Assembly: GCF_016743775.1 (NCBI RefSeq)
Contig: NZ_JAEQMY010000012.1
Span: 89,308 to 153,307, forward strand
Direction of reading: 5' to 3'
Length of the DNA: 64,000 bases
From: Microvirga aerilata
GTDB lineage: Bacteria > Pseudomonadota > Alphaproteobacteria > Rhizobiales > Beijerinckiaceae
Of this stretch, positions 24,438 through 33,788 are shown one piece after another. Position 1 is the first letter of the stretch, and every line of letters begins with the position of its first letter. The notes beneath the pieces were generated by a model, which was given only the letters and a program-made list of their open reading frames with translations, had not been told where the DNA came from and made no database searches. The position numbers were made by a program, and so were the translations under genes.

Positions 24438-25664
24438 ATGGATTATCAGAACTTCTTCACGTCAGCCCTCGAGCATCTCCAAGCGGAGCGGCGCTACCGC
24501 GTCTTTGCCGACATCGAGCGCTTGGCCGGCCGTTATCCCCAGGCGATCTGGCATTCCCCGGAAGGTCAGCGGCCCATCACCGTCTGGTGCTCCAACGATT
24601 ATCTCGGCATGGGCCAGAACCGTGACGTGACCCGCGCCATGGTCGAAGCGGCTTGGCGGCTGGGCACCGGGGCCGGCGGCACCCGCAACATTTCCGGCAA
24701 CAGCAACCCCATCGTTGCCCTGGAGGCGGAACTCGCGGATCTCCACGGCAAAGAGGCCGCTCTGGTCTTCACGTCGGGGTACGTGTCCAACCAGACCGGC
24801 ATCGCGACGCTCGCCCGGCTGATCCCGAACTGCCTGATCCTCTCGGATGCGCTGAACCACAACTCCATGATCGAGGGCGTGCGCCAGTCCGGCTGCGACA
24901 AGGCGATCTTCCGCCACAACGATCTCGAACACCTGGAGGAGCTGCTCCAGGCGGCCGGCGACCGGCCCAAGCTCATCGTGTTCGAGAGCATCTATTCCAT
25001 GGACGGCGACATCTCCCCCATCCATGCCGTCTGCGACCTGGCCGAGCGCTACGGCGCCATGACCTATATCGACGAGGTCCATGCGGTAGGCATGTACGGC
25101 CCCCGCGGCGCCGGGATCGCGGAGCGCGAAGGCGCCATGCACCGGATCGACGTGATCGAGGGCACGCTCGGCAAAGCCTTCGGGGTGATGGGCGGCTATC
25201 TCACGGGCACCAAGGTGGTGATGGATGCCATCCGCAGCTTCGCGCCCGGCTTCATCTTCACCACGGCCCTCCCCCCAGCCGTCGCCGCCGCCGCCACGGC
25301 CTCGATCCGGCATCTGAAGGGATCGTCCACCGAGCGCCAGCAGCAGCAGCGCCAAGTTGCCCGCACCAAGGCGGTCCTGGCCGGCGCCGGCCTGCCGGTG
25401 CTCGATACGGTCACGCATATCGTGCCGGTGATGGTGGGTGATGCGGAGGCTTGCAAGGCGGCCTCCGACCGCCTGCTGGAGAAGCACGGCATATATATCC
25501 AGCCGATCAACTACCCCACTGTGCCCCGCGGCACGGAGCGCCTGCGCATCACGCCCGGCCCCTTCCACTCCAACGCCCATATCGACGCCCTGGCCGCAGC
25601 TCTCGTGGAGGTCTGGACGGCGCTCAGGCTCCCCCTGGAGCCGAAAGTGCAGGCGGCCGAATAA
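24438..25664 (+). CDS. hemA: 5-aminolevulinate synthase
   Basis: 408 aa. Condenses glycine and succinyl-CoA to 5-aminolevulinate with PLP, the first step of haem synthesis in alphaproteobacteria (C4 route). Family marks: start [52 protein letters not shown] and the PLP-lysine loop [14 protein letters not shown], then [20 protein letters not shown] at 24438 preferred (GGTGAG three bases away); 24435 is also possible. Likely oxygen-controlled through the box at 24362. Single gene. Confidence 0.96.
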   Translation: MDYQNFFTSALEHLQAERRYRVFADIERLAGRYPQAIWHSPEGQRPITVWCSNDYLGMGQNRDVTRAMVEAAWRLGTGAGGTRNISGNSNPIVALEAELADLHGKEAALVFTSGYVSNQTGIATLARLIPNCLILSDALNHNSMIEGVRQSGCDKAIFRHNDLEHLEELLQAAGDRPKLIVFESIYSMDGDISPIHAVCDLAERYGAMTYIDEVHAVGMYGPRGAGIAEREGAMHRIDVIEGTLGKAFGVMGGYLTGTKVVMDAIRSFAPGFIFTTALPPAVAAAATASIRHLKGSSTERQQQQRQVARTKAVLAGAGLPVLDTVTHIVPVMVGDAEACKAASDRLLEKHGIYIQPINYPTVPRGTERLRITPGPFHSNAHIDALAAALVEVWTALRLPLEPKVQAAE

Positions 25665-25728
25665 AGATCATTTTCAAGCTTGCACGGAGGGCTGCACTGT
25701 GGCAGTAAGCGGCCCTCCCCGTTGGCGC

Positions 25729-25803
<75 letters not shown>

Positions 25804-25971
25804 GCCGACCGCGCCAGAAGCCGATGCCTTGTTGCAAGACAAGGGTTCGATGCTGCCAAGCGGGTCTCAGAGACGTTACGCACAGGATCGTATCGGCCGC
25901 TGGTTGCCGTTTTCGCGTCAGGCGGCGAGAGATCGCGCGTCCCTGTGGAAGGGATCCGACCGGCGGTCATG

Positions 25972-25995
25972 GTCCGGATCGCAGACGATCCGGAC
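25972..25995. terminator. Perfect inverted repeat between tRNA-Thr and the convergent regulator gene
   Basis: GTCCGGATCG / CGATCCGGAC, 10-bp arms with a 4-base loop, 24 bp after the regulator stop and 169 bp after tRNA-Thr. Weakly T-rich sequence follows on the plus strand (GTCTTGCCGTTTC). It may terminate either transcript; it could also be a dispersed repeat. Confidence 0.4.
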
Positions 25996-26019
25996 GTCTT
26001 GCCGTTTCTCCGCCCTTGA

Positions 26020-26784
26020 TCAAGCTTTCGCGGAAATTCCCATCCCCGGCGGCAGGTGGCCTGTTGCCCACATGGCAGCCTGGGTGCGATTGGCGGCGCC
26101 GATCTTGCGCAGGATCGCTTTGACGTGAACCTTGATCGTCGCCTCGGTGATGTCCAGCTTGCGCGCAATGACCTTGTTAGGGTCGCCGCCCATGAGGGAT
26201 TGCAGGATCACGGTCTCACGAGGCGACAGTTTATGAACTCTCGGATCAGGAGGCGTCTGGTTGGTCGGCATGCTCGCGTGAGCCGCCTCAGCGGGCATGG
26301 AGGCCTGTTGGAGCATCGAGCGCAGCAGGACACCTGGCACAATCCTCTCGCCCAACATGATGAGTTCAAGGGATTTGATCAGGACATCGCGTCCGCTTCC
26401 GGCCATGCAGAAGCCATCCACTCCAGCCGAAACGCCCGCCTGTACGAAGCTGAGGTCGAAATGATCGGCGATCATGGCGATGCGAGCCGAGGAGTTTTTG
26501 CCTTTGATCTCTCTGGCAATCTCAATCGTCCGGCCCGAGGCCTCGCTCGCGTCGATAAGGTACAGCTTGGGTGTCGGGTCAGAGCTGCCGATCAAGGACA
26601 AAGCTTCTTGAAAGTTTATATCAGAAACGGAAAAGCAAGATCCTGATAGGATATATTGGAGCCCCACGCGCAGCAGCGAGTTTTCACAAAGCAACAGAGT
26701 TGCGATGGTCTGACTTTGAGCATTTGCTGCTCTACCCGCCTGCACATTAGAACTGGCGATATGACCAACTTCATCTCTAAACAT
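26020..26784 (-). CDS. LuxR/NarL-type regulator with degenerate receiver domain
   Basis: 254 aa. The N-terminal domain (about 27-150) has the fold pattern of a response-regulator receiver, but most conserved residues are changed. The acidic pair reads CEN instead of DD. The Thr position reads MIAD and the Lys position reads FCMAGSG. Only the central Asp (LYLIDASE) remains. The C-terminal 60 residues are a full LuxR helix-turn-helix (LSPRETVILQSLMGGDPNKV, then ITEATIKVHVKAILRKIG). It probably binds DNA without normal phosphorylation control. ATG at 26784. Neighbours give no target; the serralysin gene 1 kb away is one candidate. Confidence 0.85.
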   Translation of the reverse strand: MFRDEVGHIASSNVQAGRAANAQSQTIATLLLCENSLLRVGLQYILSGSCFSVSDINFQEALSLIGSSDPTPKLYLIDASEASGRTIEIAREIKGKNSSARIAMIADHFDLSFVQAGVSAGVDGFCMAGSGRDVLIKSLELIMLGERIVPGVLLRSMLQQASMPAEAAHASMPTNQTPPDPRVHKLSPRETVILQSLMGGDPNKVIARKLDITEATIKVHVKAILRKIGAANRTQAAMWATGHLPPGMGISAKA

Positions 26785-27214
26785 TGCCCGCTCCCCTGAG
26801 ACAAACCCTACGCAATATGACGATTGTTTCTATGAAGGAGGAAAGAACAGACATGATCAAGTGATACATCACCTGGTCTAATCAATAAGGGGTAGATTCT
26901 AGCCCATAAGGGCGGGCTGAAATAAAGCTTTCCTTAAGGATAGCGAGGGTCGTGGGACCAATTCGGGGGGAGAGTACAGCGGATCATGCGTTTCCCAGAC
27001 GGGATCTACAGCATGGGAGGGCGCCAGCTTCGACTCACCTGGCAACATGTCATGCATGGTGTGCTCAAGCCAGCCTCCCCATGACCAAAGGCGCAGTTGT
27101 CTTTCGCGATACTGTCTTGCAATAATTGTGACGCAGGTATCCGTCTCCATCAGGATGAAGGGATCCTGACAAGACAGACCGGAGAAAACTTCCGGCGCGA
27201 AGGGGGATAGTGCA
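26785..27214. other. Intergenic region upstream of the LuxR-type gene
   Basis: 430 bp. Several overlapping open frames occur on the minus strand (for example 26899-27393) but none has a ribosome site or a recognisable product. A good Shine-Dalgarno (AAGGAGG near 26837) leads only to a three-codon frame (ATG-ATC-AAG-TGA). It presumably contains the promoters of the regulator and of the small gene at 27215. Confidence 0.4.
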
Positions 27215-27490
27215 ATGAAGAACTCGGCTGTAGCGCCTGAGATCGCAGATCCATATGCCACGCTCGAGACAATCCTGAAAATCATCGGCAGATCCTGGCT
27301 CACGGAAGAGTGGCGCCTCGAAGATATTCGGATCCTGGCGCAAGCAGCCATCGTCAAGCGGCAAGAACAATGTAAGACCAAAGAGAGCGTCACGCAGCCC
27401 GCCTCAATTCAAGCTCAGGCCAAGCATCAGCGGCGGGCTTACCCGCAAGCACTCGGCGGCCGGAACGAGAGCATGCCATCTTCGCCCTGA
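27215..27490 (+). CDS. Small hypothetical protein (91 aa)
   Basis: ATG at 27215 with AAGGGGG eight bases upstream. The N-terminal half looks folded and helical (DPYATLETILKIIGRSWLTE, LEDIRILAQAAIVKRQ); the C-terminal half is polar and rich in Gln, Ala and Arg. No signal peptide, membrane segment or known motif. It sits alone between the LuxR-type gene and the serralysin gene. The ribosome site and the amphipathic helices favour a real gene, but the match to a family is unknown. Confidence 0.45.
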   Translation: MKNSAVAPEIADPYATLETILKIIGRSWLTEEWRLEDIRILAQAAIVKRQEQCKTKESVTQPASIQAQAKHQRRAYPQALGGRNESMPSSP

Positions 27491-27846
27491 AGGGCATAGG
27501 CAGGGAGTAGGAATAAACGGAGCCGGCCCCTTGCTGCGTCACGTTGTCCGAACGGACTTGCCAACAAACGATACGCTTTTAGTCCTGTGTTCATTCCTTT
27601 AGGATAGCTTCAATCAAATAATTTTTGCGCGAGAAGAGCTCAACAATAAGCTTTCGCGCCTGGGGCAGATATCCGATGAAACATCATAAGCTATTGTAGC
27701 GCGACTCCGTGCTTGAGCCGGTAGCGACCATCAGCTTGTCCGCAGCAGGAATGCTTCGCGGCTGAAGCCATGATTGCGCCAGGTTTCTGAAAACGCGCCG
27801 TTTTCCGGCGCAACCCAATCATTTCTTGTTGCGATTGAAACGACCG
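27491..27846. other. Upstream region of the serralysin-like gene
   Basis: 356 bp, A/T-richer than its surroundings in part (27600-27660), which fits a promoter region. No gene or clear regulatory motif recognised. Confidence 0.4.
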
Positions 27847-29529
27847 ATGCCTGCTGTCCAAACATACAGCTTTGCAGGAAACGCCTATATTGACGCTGTG
27901 CTGGGGAATTTCAGGTGGGAGCCGAGCGACCTGACCTACAGCTTTCCCACAGCTTCCAGTGCTTATGAGGCCTCCTATGGAGACGGCGAAGCCGCAAAGG
28001 GTTTCGGCGCCTTCAACGCAGCGCAGCAGGCGGTGACGCGCTCTACCCTTAACCTGTTCTCAGCGGCCAGCAACCTGACCTTCCGTGAAATCGGCGGATC
28101 GAGCACGCCGTCTGCCGACCTGCGGTTCGCGCAGTCGGACGCGCCCAGCACGGCGTGGGCTTACTTTCCGACGACGGATGCAACCGGCGGAGATGTTTGG
28201 GTCAATAATTCCAGCAGGAACTATGCAAGCCCAGCAAAGGGCAACTACGCCTATCTGACCATCGTGCACGAGATCGGGCATGCCCTCGGGCTCGAGCATG
28301 CGCACGAGGGCACCGTGATGCCGGCGAATCGCGACAGCATCGAATACACGGTGATGAGCTATCGCTCCTATGCGGGAGCCTCGACCGAGACCGGGTACAT
28401 GAACGAGACCTGGGGCTATGCCCAGTCGCTCATGATGTACGATATCGCCGCTCTCCAGCACATCTATGGGGCGAACTACGCGACCAATGGCGGTGCAACG
28501 CACTATGCCTGGAGCCCCAGCACGGGCGAGATGTCGGTCGACGGCATAGGCCAAGGAGCTGCCGGAGGAAACCGGATCCTCCTGACCGTGTGGGATGGCG
28601 GCGGCACCGATACCTACGACTTCTCCGGCTATGCGACTGCCTTGAATGTTGACCTTCAGCCTGGCGCATGGACGACCACATCGCAGGAGCAGCGCGCCAA
28701 ACTCCATTGGAACAGCTCGAAGCTCGCCGTCGGCAATATCGCCAATGCGCTCCTGCACCAGGGCGACACGCGCTCCCTGATCGAGAACGCCCATGGCGGC
28801 TCGGGCGACGACACCATCAAGGGCAACGTTGCCCAGAATACCCTGCGAGGCAATGCGGGCAGCGACAAGCTCTATGGCCTGAGCAACGACGATGTGCTCA
28901 TCGGCGGAACCGGGCAGGACATGCTGAGCGGCGGCACAGGCAAGGACCTGGCAAGTTACTCGACAGCGAAGGCGGGCGTGCGGGCCGATCTCCAGTCGCC
29001 GAAAGCCAATCAGGGCGATGCCTCCGGGGATTCCTATTCAAGTATCGAGGGGCTCCTTGGCAGCTCCTACAACGACAGCCTGTACGGAAACAGCGCCGCC
29101 AATCAGATCAAGGGCGGGGCAAGGAACGATACGCTTTACGGCCGGAGCGGCAGCGACGTGCTGGATGGCGGCACGGGAGGCGACAAGCTCTACGGGCAGA
29201 GCGGAAAGGATATTCTTTTCGGCGGCAGCGGCGCGGACGTTTTCATCTTCCAGGCGTTGAGCGACTCGCGCGGTTCTTCCATCGATACGATCAAGGACTT
29301 CCGTCGAGGGACGGATCACATCGATCTGAGGGGGATCGACGCCAACACCAAGATCGCCGGCGACCAAGCCTTCAGCTTCCTCGGGCAAGCCGGGTTCCAC
29401 GGCAAGGCCGGGGAGCTTCGCTTCGTCGATGGAGTGGTGTCAGGCGACGTGAACGGCGACAGGTCCGCCGACTTCAAGATCGCGGTCGCAGGGCTCTCGG
29501 CGCTTTCCAAAGGCGATTTCTATCTCTGA
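27847..29529 (+). CDS. Serralysin-like RTX metalloprotease (peptidase M10)
   Basis: 560 aa. The zinc site HEIGHALGLEH is at 141-151, with a Met-turn (VMSY, Met170). The central part ends the catalytic domain (YDFSGYATALNVDLQPG). Residues from about 320 carry two clusters of calcium-binding nonapeptides (GGSGDDTIKG, GNAGSDKLYG, GGTGQDMLSG, then GGARNDTLYG, GGTGGDKLYG, GGSGADVFIF). A serralysin-type C-terminal end with IDTIKDFRRGTDHIDL and a final hydrophobic DFYL follows. There is no Sec signal, so type I secretion is expected, but no ABC/HlyD/TolC genes lie nearby. ATG at 27847 preferred; a TTG at 27826 lies in frame. Confidence 0.92.
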   Translation: MPAVQTYSFAGNAYIDAVLGNFRWEPSDLTYSFPTASSAYEASYGDGEAAKGFGAFNAAQQAVTRSTLNLFSAASNLTFREIGGSSTPSADLRFAQSDAPSTAWAYFPTTDATGGDVWVNNSSRNYASPAKGNYAYLTIVHEIGHALGLEHAHEGTVMPANRDSIEYTVMSYRSYAGASTETGYMNETWGYAQSLMMYDIAALQHIYGANYATNGGATHYAWSPSTGEMSVDGIGQGAAGGNRILLTVWDGGGTDTYDFSGYATALNVDLQPGAWTTTSQEQRAKLHWNSSKLAVGNIANALLHQGDTRSLIENAHGGSGDDTIKGNVAQNTLRGNAGSDKLYGLSNDDVLIGGTGQDMLSGGTGKDLASYSTAKAGVRADLQSPKANQGDASGDSYSSIEGLLGSSYNDSLYGNSAANQIKGGARNDTLYGRSGSDVLDGGTGGDKLYGQSGKDILFGGSGADVFIFQALSDSRGSSIDTIKDFRRGTDHIDLRGIDANTKIAGDQAFSFLGQAGFHGKAGELRFVDGVVSGDVNGDRSADFKIAVAGLSALSKGDFYL

Positions 29530-29703
29530 TTCGATGCGGCCCCCGATATTGGGTCGGGCTGGTACAGCCCCACCCGACCGTCGAGCACCGGAGCCCTGGG
29601 TCGGAACGATCCACAGCCGACACAAAACCTTTATTAACCCTCTAGACAGAAAATAAGCTTAAGCATTATTCGTCTCACCAACTCTTCCGGATCCTGAAGA
29701 AGC

Positions 29704-29826
29704 ATGGTGGACGCAATGGGGAAACGTCACCCCGGCAATGATGCACTGGCCCATCTCATGAACCTGATCGGGCTGGGGTTCGGCTTGGCCTTTCTGTGGA
29801 TCGCAACCTCAGCCATCAGGCTTTGA
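29704..29826 (+). CDS. Possible 40-aa single-span membrane protein
   Basis: ATG at 29704 to TGA at 29826. The sequence is a short polar lead (MVDAMGKRHPGNDA) followed by one hydrophobic helix (LIGLGFGLAFLWIATSAI) and a positive end. It is the kind of small membrane protein often missed in annotation. The ribosome site is weak (GAAGAAG just upstream) and a second ATG lies at residue 5. Convergent with the FAD oxidase gene, 14 bp apart. Function unknown. Confidence 0.4.
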   Translation: MVDAMGKRHPGNDALAHLMNLIGLGFGLAFLWIATSAIRL

Positions 29827-29840
29827 GCGGGCGCCCAGCC

Positions 29841-31130
29841 CTATCGGGAGCGCAGTTCCCTGGCCGTGTCGGCCAGCCGGTAACCCCAATAAGTGAGCTG
29901 GGCAGCGGCACGCCCCAGGAGGCCGCCATTCCATGCAAGGCCGAAAGGCGCGAAGAGGCGATAGCGGTCGCTCTCGCCGGCGATCCCTTCCGCGATGATC
30001 GTGCCGCCGATGGCTGTGGTGTTCATGCCGTGACCGCCGAAGGCCGTGCAGTACCAGACGCCCGGCCTCGATTGCCCGATCTGCGGCATCAGGTGCCGGG
30101 CATAGGACATGAGCCCCGACCAGGCGACATCGACCTTCAGATCGGCCAGTTGCGGATAGGTGGTCACCATCTCGCGCCGGAGCAGGGCTGCGATATCGCG
30201 CGGATCGGTTGTGCGCGTGGTGATGCGTCCACCCCAGAGGATGCGGCTTCCGTCGTCGACCACGCGGTAGTAGTCCCCGGCGCGGCGGTCGTCCAAAATA
30301 GCGGCCTGGGTCCGAATGGCGCTGCGCACCAGATCCGGCGCATGCTTCGTGAGCAGGACATAGGTGGCGATCGGCAGGAACGCCTTTCCCAGTTCGGGAA
30401 GCACGCTGCCCGTGTATCCTCCCGTTGCGAACAGGACATGCTCAGCCGCGATCTCGGCCTCGGCCGTGCGCAGGACCTTTCGCGCGCCCTCCAGATCGGC
30501 GGACACGACGGCCGAGCTCTCGTGGATCGCAGCGCCCTGCCGCACCGCCTCGCGCGCCAGGGCGCGTCCGTAGTTCAGGGGATGGAAATGGAAGGCGCCT
30601 TCGTCGAGCACCGCCTCATGGTATTTGGGCGACGCGAACAGGCCTCTCACCTCCTCCCGCGGCAGATAGCGCAAATCCAATCCGAACTCGCGGCGCTGGC
30701 GCTCGCTGGCAGCCTGCAAGGCACCACGTGAATTGTAGCGCAGCGCCTTTGCGATGCCTGGAACCGGACGCGCCTCATGGATGCCGAGACTCGCGATATG
30801 CCGCCGTACGATCTCCACGCCTTCCATGGAGAGGCGGAAGAGCTCCTTGGCTCCTTCTGCGCCCACCCGCCGTTCGATGGAGGACAACCCTGTGGCATAG
30901 CCGGCGGAAACGAAGCCACCGTTGCGGCCCGACGCGCCCCAGGCCACGCGCTGGGCCTCAAGCAGAACAACCGACCGGCCGCTGCGGGCGAGCTTCTCGG
31001 CCGCCGTGAGACCGGCAAGGCCGCCGCCGACGATGCACATATCCGCCTCGATGCGGCCGGCCGCAGGGGGATAGGTGTCCGATGTGGCGGCGGTCCGGCT
31101 GTAGTAGGTGTCGATATAGGCGGACGGCAT
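29841..31130 (-). CDS. FAD-dependent amine oxidase (gamma-glutamylputrescine-oxidase-like)
   Basis: 429 aa DAO-family flavoprotein. The Rossmann FAD motif is near residue 33 (CIVGGGLAGLTAAEKLA), followed by AQRVAWGASGRNGGFVSAGY, which is typical of PuuB/OrdL-like enzymes. A C-terminal second FAD segment (WYCTAFGGHGMNTTAIGG) is present. These enzymes oxidise secondary amines or gamma-glutamylated amines with oxygen. Substrate is not defined. The gene lies 9 bp after the methionine-sulfoxide-reductase gene on the same strand. A PuuA-like ligase is about 18 kb away. Confidence 0.87.
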   Translation of the reverse strand: MPSAYIDTYYSRTAATSDTYPPAAGRIEADMCIVGGGLAGLTAAEKLARSGRSVVLLEAQRVAWGASGRNGGFVSAGYATGLSSIERRVGAEGAKELFRLSMEGVEIVRRHIASLGIHEARPVPGIAKALRYNSRGALQAASERQRREFGLDLRYLPREEVRGLFASPKYHEAVLDEGAFHFHPLNYGRALAREAVRQGAAIHESSAVVSADLEGARKVLRTAEAEIAAEHVLFATGGYTGSVLPELGKAFLPIATYVLLTKHAPDLVRSAIRTQAAILDDRRAGDYYRVVDDGSRILWGGRITTRTTDPRDIAALLRREMVTTYPQLADLKVDVAWSGLMSYARHLMPQIGQSRPGVWYCTAFGGHGMNTTAIGGTIIAEGIAGESDRYRLFAPFGLAWNGGLLGRAAAQLTYWGYRLADTARELRSR

Positions 31131-31139
31131 GCTCGATAA

Positions 31140-31637
31140 CTAAAGCGAGATCTCGGAAGCCTGGAGATAGATCTGCACGAACCTCTCGCAGCCCTCGCGA
31201 TCCTCCTCGTCGAACCGGTTCGGGCTGGGGCTGTCGAGGTCGAGAACGCCCAGAACCCGCCCGTCCTTGATCAGGGGCACGACGAGCTCGGACCGGGAGG
31301 CGCTGTCGCAGGCGATATGCCCCGGGAACGCGTGAACGTCCGGCACCAGGATCGACTCCTTGCGCTCGACGGCCGTGCCGCAGACGCCGCGTCCCACCGC
31401 GATGCGAACGCAGGCGGTCTTGCCCTGGAAGGGGCCGAGAACGAGGCCCTCGCCGCGCATGAAGTAGAAGCCGGCCCAGTTCAGATCCGGCAGGAACTGG
31501 TAGATCAGGGCCGACATGTTGGCGGCATTCGCAATCATGTCCGGCTCGCCCTCCAGAAGTCCGGAGAGCTGCTGGGCGAGCGAGGCGTAGAAGTCCCGCT
31601 TGTTGTCGGAGATGGGGATGTCTTTGACTTCGAACAT
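31140..31637 (-). CDS. msrC: Free methionine-(R)-sulfoxide reductase (GAF domain)
   Basis: 165 aa, a single GAF domain of the YebR/fRMsr type. The three family cysteines are in GKTACVRIAVGRGVCGTA and HIACDSASRSELVVPL, with NWAGFYF and GVLDLDSP segments. It reduces free L-methionine-(R)-sulfoxide, repairing oxidative damage in the cytosol. ATG at 31637, after GGAGAA. Upstream 43 bp away is the ABC exporter on the same strand; downstream 9 bp is the FAD oxidase. Confidence 0.92.
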   Translation of the reverse strand: MFEVKDIPISDNKRDFYASLAQQLSGLLEGEPDMIANAANMSALIYQFLPDLNWAGFYFMRGEGLVLGPFQGKTACVRIAVGRGVCGTAVERKESILVPDVHAFPGHIACDSASRSELVVPLIKDGRVLGVLDLDSPSPNRFDEEDREGCERFVQIYLQASEISL

Positions 31638-31680
31638 GGGATTCTCCTTATGAGCCTTGGGGTACCTTGTCCAGACGCGC

Positions 31681-33522
31681 CTACTCTGCCGCCATATCGG
31701 CCCGGTGACCCTTGGCGAGATCCAGCCCCTGGTGATCGCACAGGCGACGGTAGAGGCCGCCCTTGCGGTAGAGGCTGTGGTGATCCCCCTCCTCGACGAT
31801 CCGGCCTCTCTCGAACACGAGAATGCGGTCGAGCGCCCGCACCGTCGAGAGGCGGTGGGCGATCACGATGGAGGTGCGCCCCACCATGAGCCGCTCCATC
31901 GCCTGCTGGATCAGCACCTCGGACTCGGAATCGAGCGCGGAGGTCGCCTCGTCGAGGATCAGGATAGGCGCATCGGCCAGGAAGGCCCGGGCAATCGCAA
32001 CCCGCTGGCGCTCGCCGCCGGAGAGCTTGACGCCGCGCTCGCCCACGAGGGTCGAGTAGCCCTTGGGCAGGCTCATGATGAAGTCATGCGCATTGGCCAG
32101 TCGCGCCGCCCGCTCGATCTCCGCCATGGAGGCGCCCGGGCGCGCATAGGCGATGTTCTCCGCAAGCGTGCGGTGGAACAGGATCGGCTCCTGCTGCACG
32201 ATGGCGATCTGCGCGCGCAGGGACGCCTGCCGGGCGCTGGCAATGCTCTGGCCATCGATGCGGATCTCGCCGCCGGTCACGTCGTAAAGGCGCTGGATCA
32301 GCTTGACGAGGGTCGTCTTGCCCGATCCGGAAGGGCCCACGAGGCCCACCCGCTCGCCGGCATGAACCGTCAGGGACAGGTCCTGGTACAGCGGCGTGTC
32401 ATGTCCGGCATAATGGAAGGTAACGCGGTCGAAGGTGACCTCGCCCCTTTCGATCAGGATCGGCTTTGCACCCGCACGATCGGGCACGCCCACCGTCTCC
32501 TGGTGGATCGCGATCAGCTCCTCCATGTCGTTAACGGAGCGGCGCAGGTTGTTGATGTGCATGCCCACATCGCGCAGGTAGCCGTGGATCACGAAATAGG
32601 TGGTGAGCACGTAGGCCAAGTCCCCCGGCGTGGCGCGGTTGTCCCACCACAGCCAGATGGCCGTGCCGATGATGGCCGCGCGAATCCCGAGCAGCGCGAT
32701 GAACTGCACCGTGCCGCTGTTGGTACCCCGCTGCCAGAGGCGGCTCGTGCGCTTCTGCCACTTGGTCAGCACCCAGGTCAGGCGCTCGTCTTCCCGCGCC
32801 TCCGCCCCGAAAGCCTTCACGACCGGATTGCAGCTCAAGGCGTCGGCCAAGGTGCCGCCGACCCGCGTGTCCCAGGCATTCGCCAGGCGGGCGGCGGGCG
32901 CCACATAGCGGGTGGAGAGCAGCGCCGTCATCACGATGTAGCCGAGTGCGCTCAAGCCGATGACGACGCCCATTACCGGCCAGCGCAAGCCCAGCACGAT
33001 CATCGAGCCGGCCAGCACCGTGAGCGAGGGCAGCAGCGCCAGCAGGAGCGTGTCGTGCATGAGGTCGAGCGCCCACATGCCGCGCGTGATCTTGCGCACG
33101 GTGGAGCCGGCGAAGGAGTTGGCATGCCAGTCCGTGGAGAAGCGCTGGACGCGGGCGAAAGCATCCTGCGCCACGCGCCCCATGACGCGCAGCGTCAGCT
33201 CCACGATGCCGTAAAAGGCCAGATGCCGCATGACGATCATGAGCAGGCCAAGCCCCGTCATGAAGGCGAACGCCATGAGCGCCGCCCGCAAGGCAGCCTC
33301 GCGATCATTGCCGCCCATGGCGATGGCATCGACGAGTTGCCCCGCGAAGACAGGCATGAACACATCGGCCAGGGTGGAGATCATCATGGTGGCGACGATC
33401 AGCACCACGTAGCGCGGTTCTTCGCGCCAGTGGCGGAAGGTGAATCTCAAAACATCGCGGGTCGCATCCCCGCTCTTCTTCTGCTGGTTCATGGCATCGA
33501 ACAGGCCGTGCTCAGGGCACAC
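31681..33522 (-). CDS. ABC exporter, fused permease and ATPase
   Basis: 613 aa half-transporter, likely a homodimer. The N-terminal six-helix exporter domain (residues about 40-330) is followed by an ATPase with Walker A GPSGSGKTTL, signature LSGGERQRVAIAR, Walker B ILILDEATSALD and H-loop VIAHRLSTV. GTG at 33522 is supported by AGGAG six bases upstream; the ATG at 33492 lacks one. It belongs to the MsbA/lipid and multidrug exporter group; the substrate is unknown. Confidence 0.9.
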   Translation of the reverse strand: MCPEHGLFDAMNQQKKSGDATRDVLRFTFRHWREEPRYVVLIVATMMISTLADVFMPVFAGQLVDAIAMGGNDREAALRAALMAFAFMTGLGLLMIVMRHLAFYGIVELTLRVMGRVAQDAFARVQRFSTDWHANSFAGSTVRKITRGMWALDLMHDTLLLALLPSLTVLAGSMIVLGLRWPVMGVVIGLSALGYIVMTALLSTRYVAPAARLANAWDTRVGGTLADALSCNPVVKAFGAEAREDERLTWVLTKWQKRTSRLWQRGTNSGTVQFIALLGIRAAIIGTAIWLWWDNRATPGDLAYVLTTYFVIHGYLRDVGMHINNLRRSVNDMEELIAIHQETVGVPDRAGAKPILIERGEVTFDRVTFHYAGHDTPLYQDLSLTVHAGERVGLVGPSGSGKTTLVKLIQRLYDVTGGEIRIDGQSIASARQASLRAQIAIVQQEPILFHRTLAENIAYARPGASMAEIERAARLANAHDFIMSLPKGYSTLVGERGVKLSGGERQRVAIARAFLADAPILILDEATSALDSESEVLIQQAMERLMVGRTSIVIAHRLSTVRALDRILVFERGRIVEEGDHHSLYRKGGLYRRLCDHQGLDLAKGHRADMAAE

Positions 33523-33788
33523 GCCTCTCCTGGGAATTAAAGGAGCGACAGCAGGAACGGCGGCAAAAGCGTCCGGGGTCGCTCGAAGATCATGATGATG
33601 GAAGCTAGATAGGGGGCGCCGGGCCTCAGAGCCCCGCCGGGTCCAGTTTATGGCTGGACGCGGGAGGAACGTGCGGCAAGCAGATAAAAGCCATGCAGTC
33701 CTCCCTCTCTAGAAAATATACCTAACCGACAGGTAATGCAGTTCAGTTAACTTGGCAATCGCAGTTTTGTTTCATGTCGATTTGAATT

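Noticed and set aside
26899..27393. Minus-strand 164-codon frame opposite the 91-aa gene
   Set aside because: No ribosome site, cysteine/serine-rich N-terminus without features; the opposite small gene has a better start.
29552..29582. GTCGGG..CCCGAC inverted repeat after the protease gene as a terminator
   Set aside because: Stem is interrupted and no T-run follows on either strand; not strong enough to list.
31657..33540. Plus-strand 627-codon open frame opposite the ABC exporter
   Set aside because: Shadow frame in GC-rich DNA; rich in His, Arg, Gly and Glu with no family features, while the minus strand encodes a clear ABC exporter.
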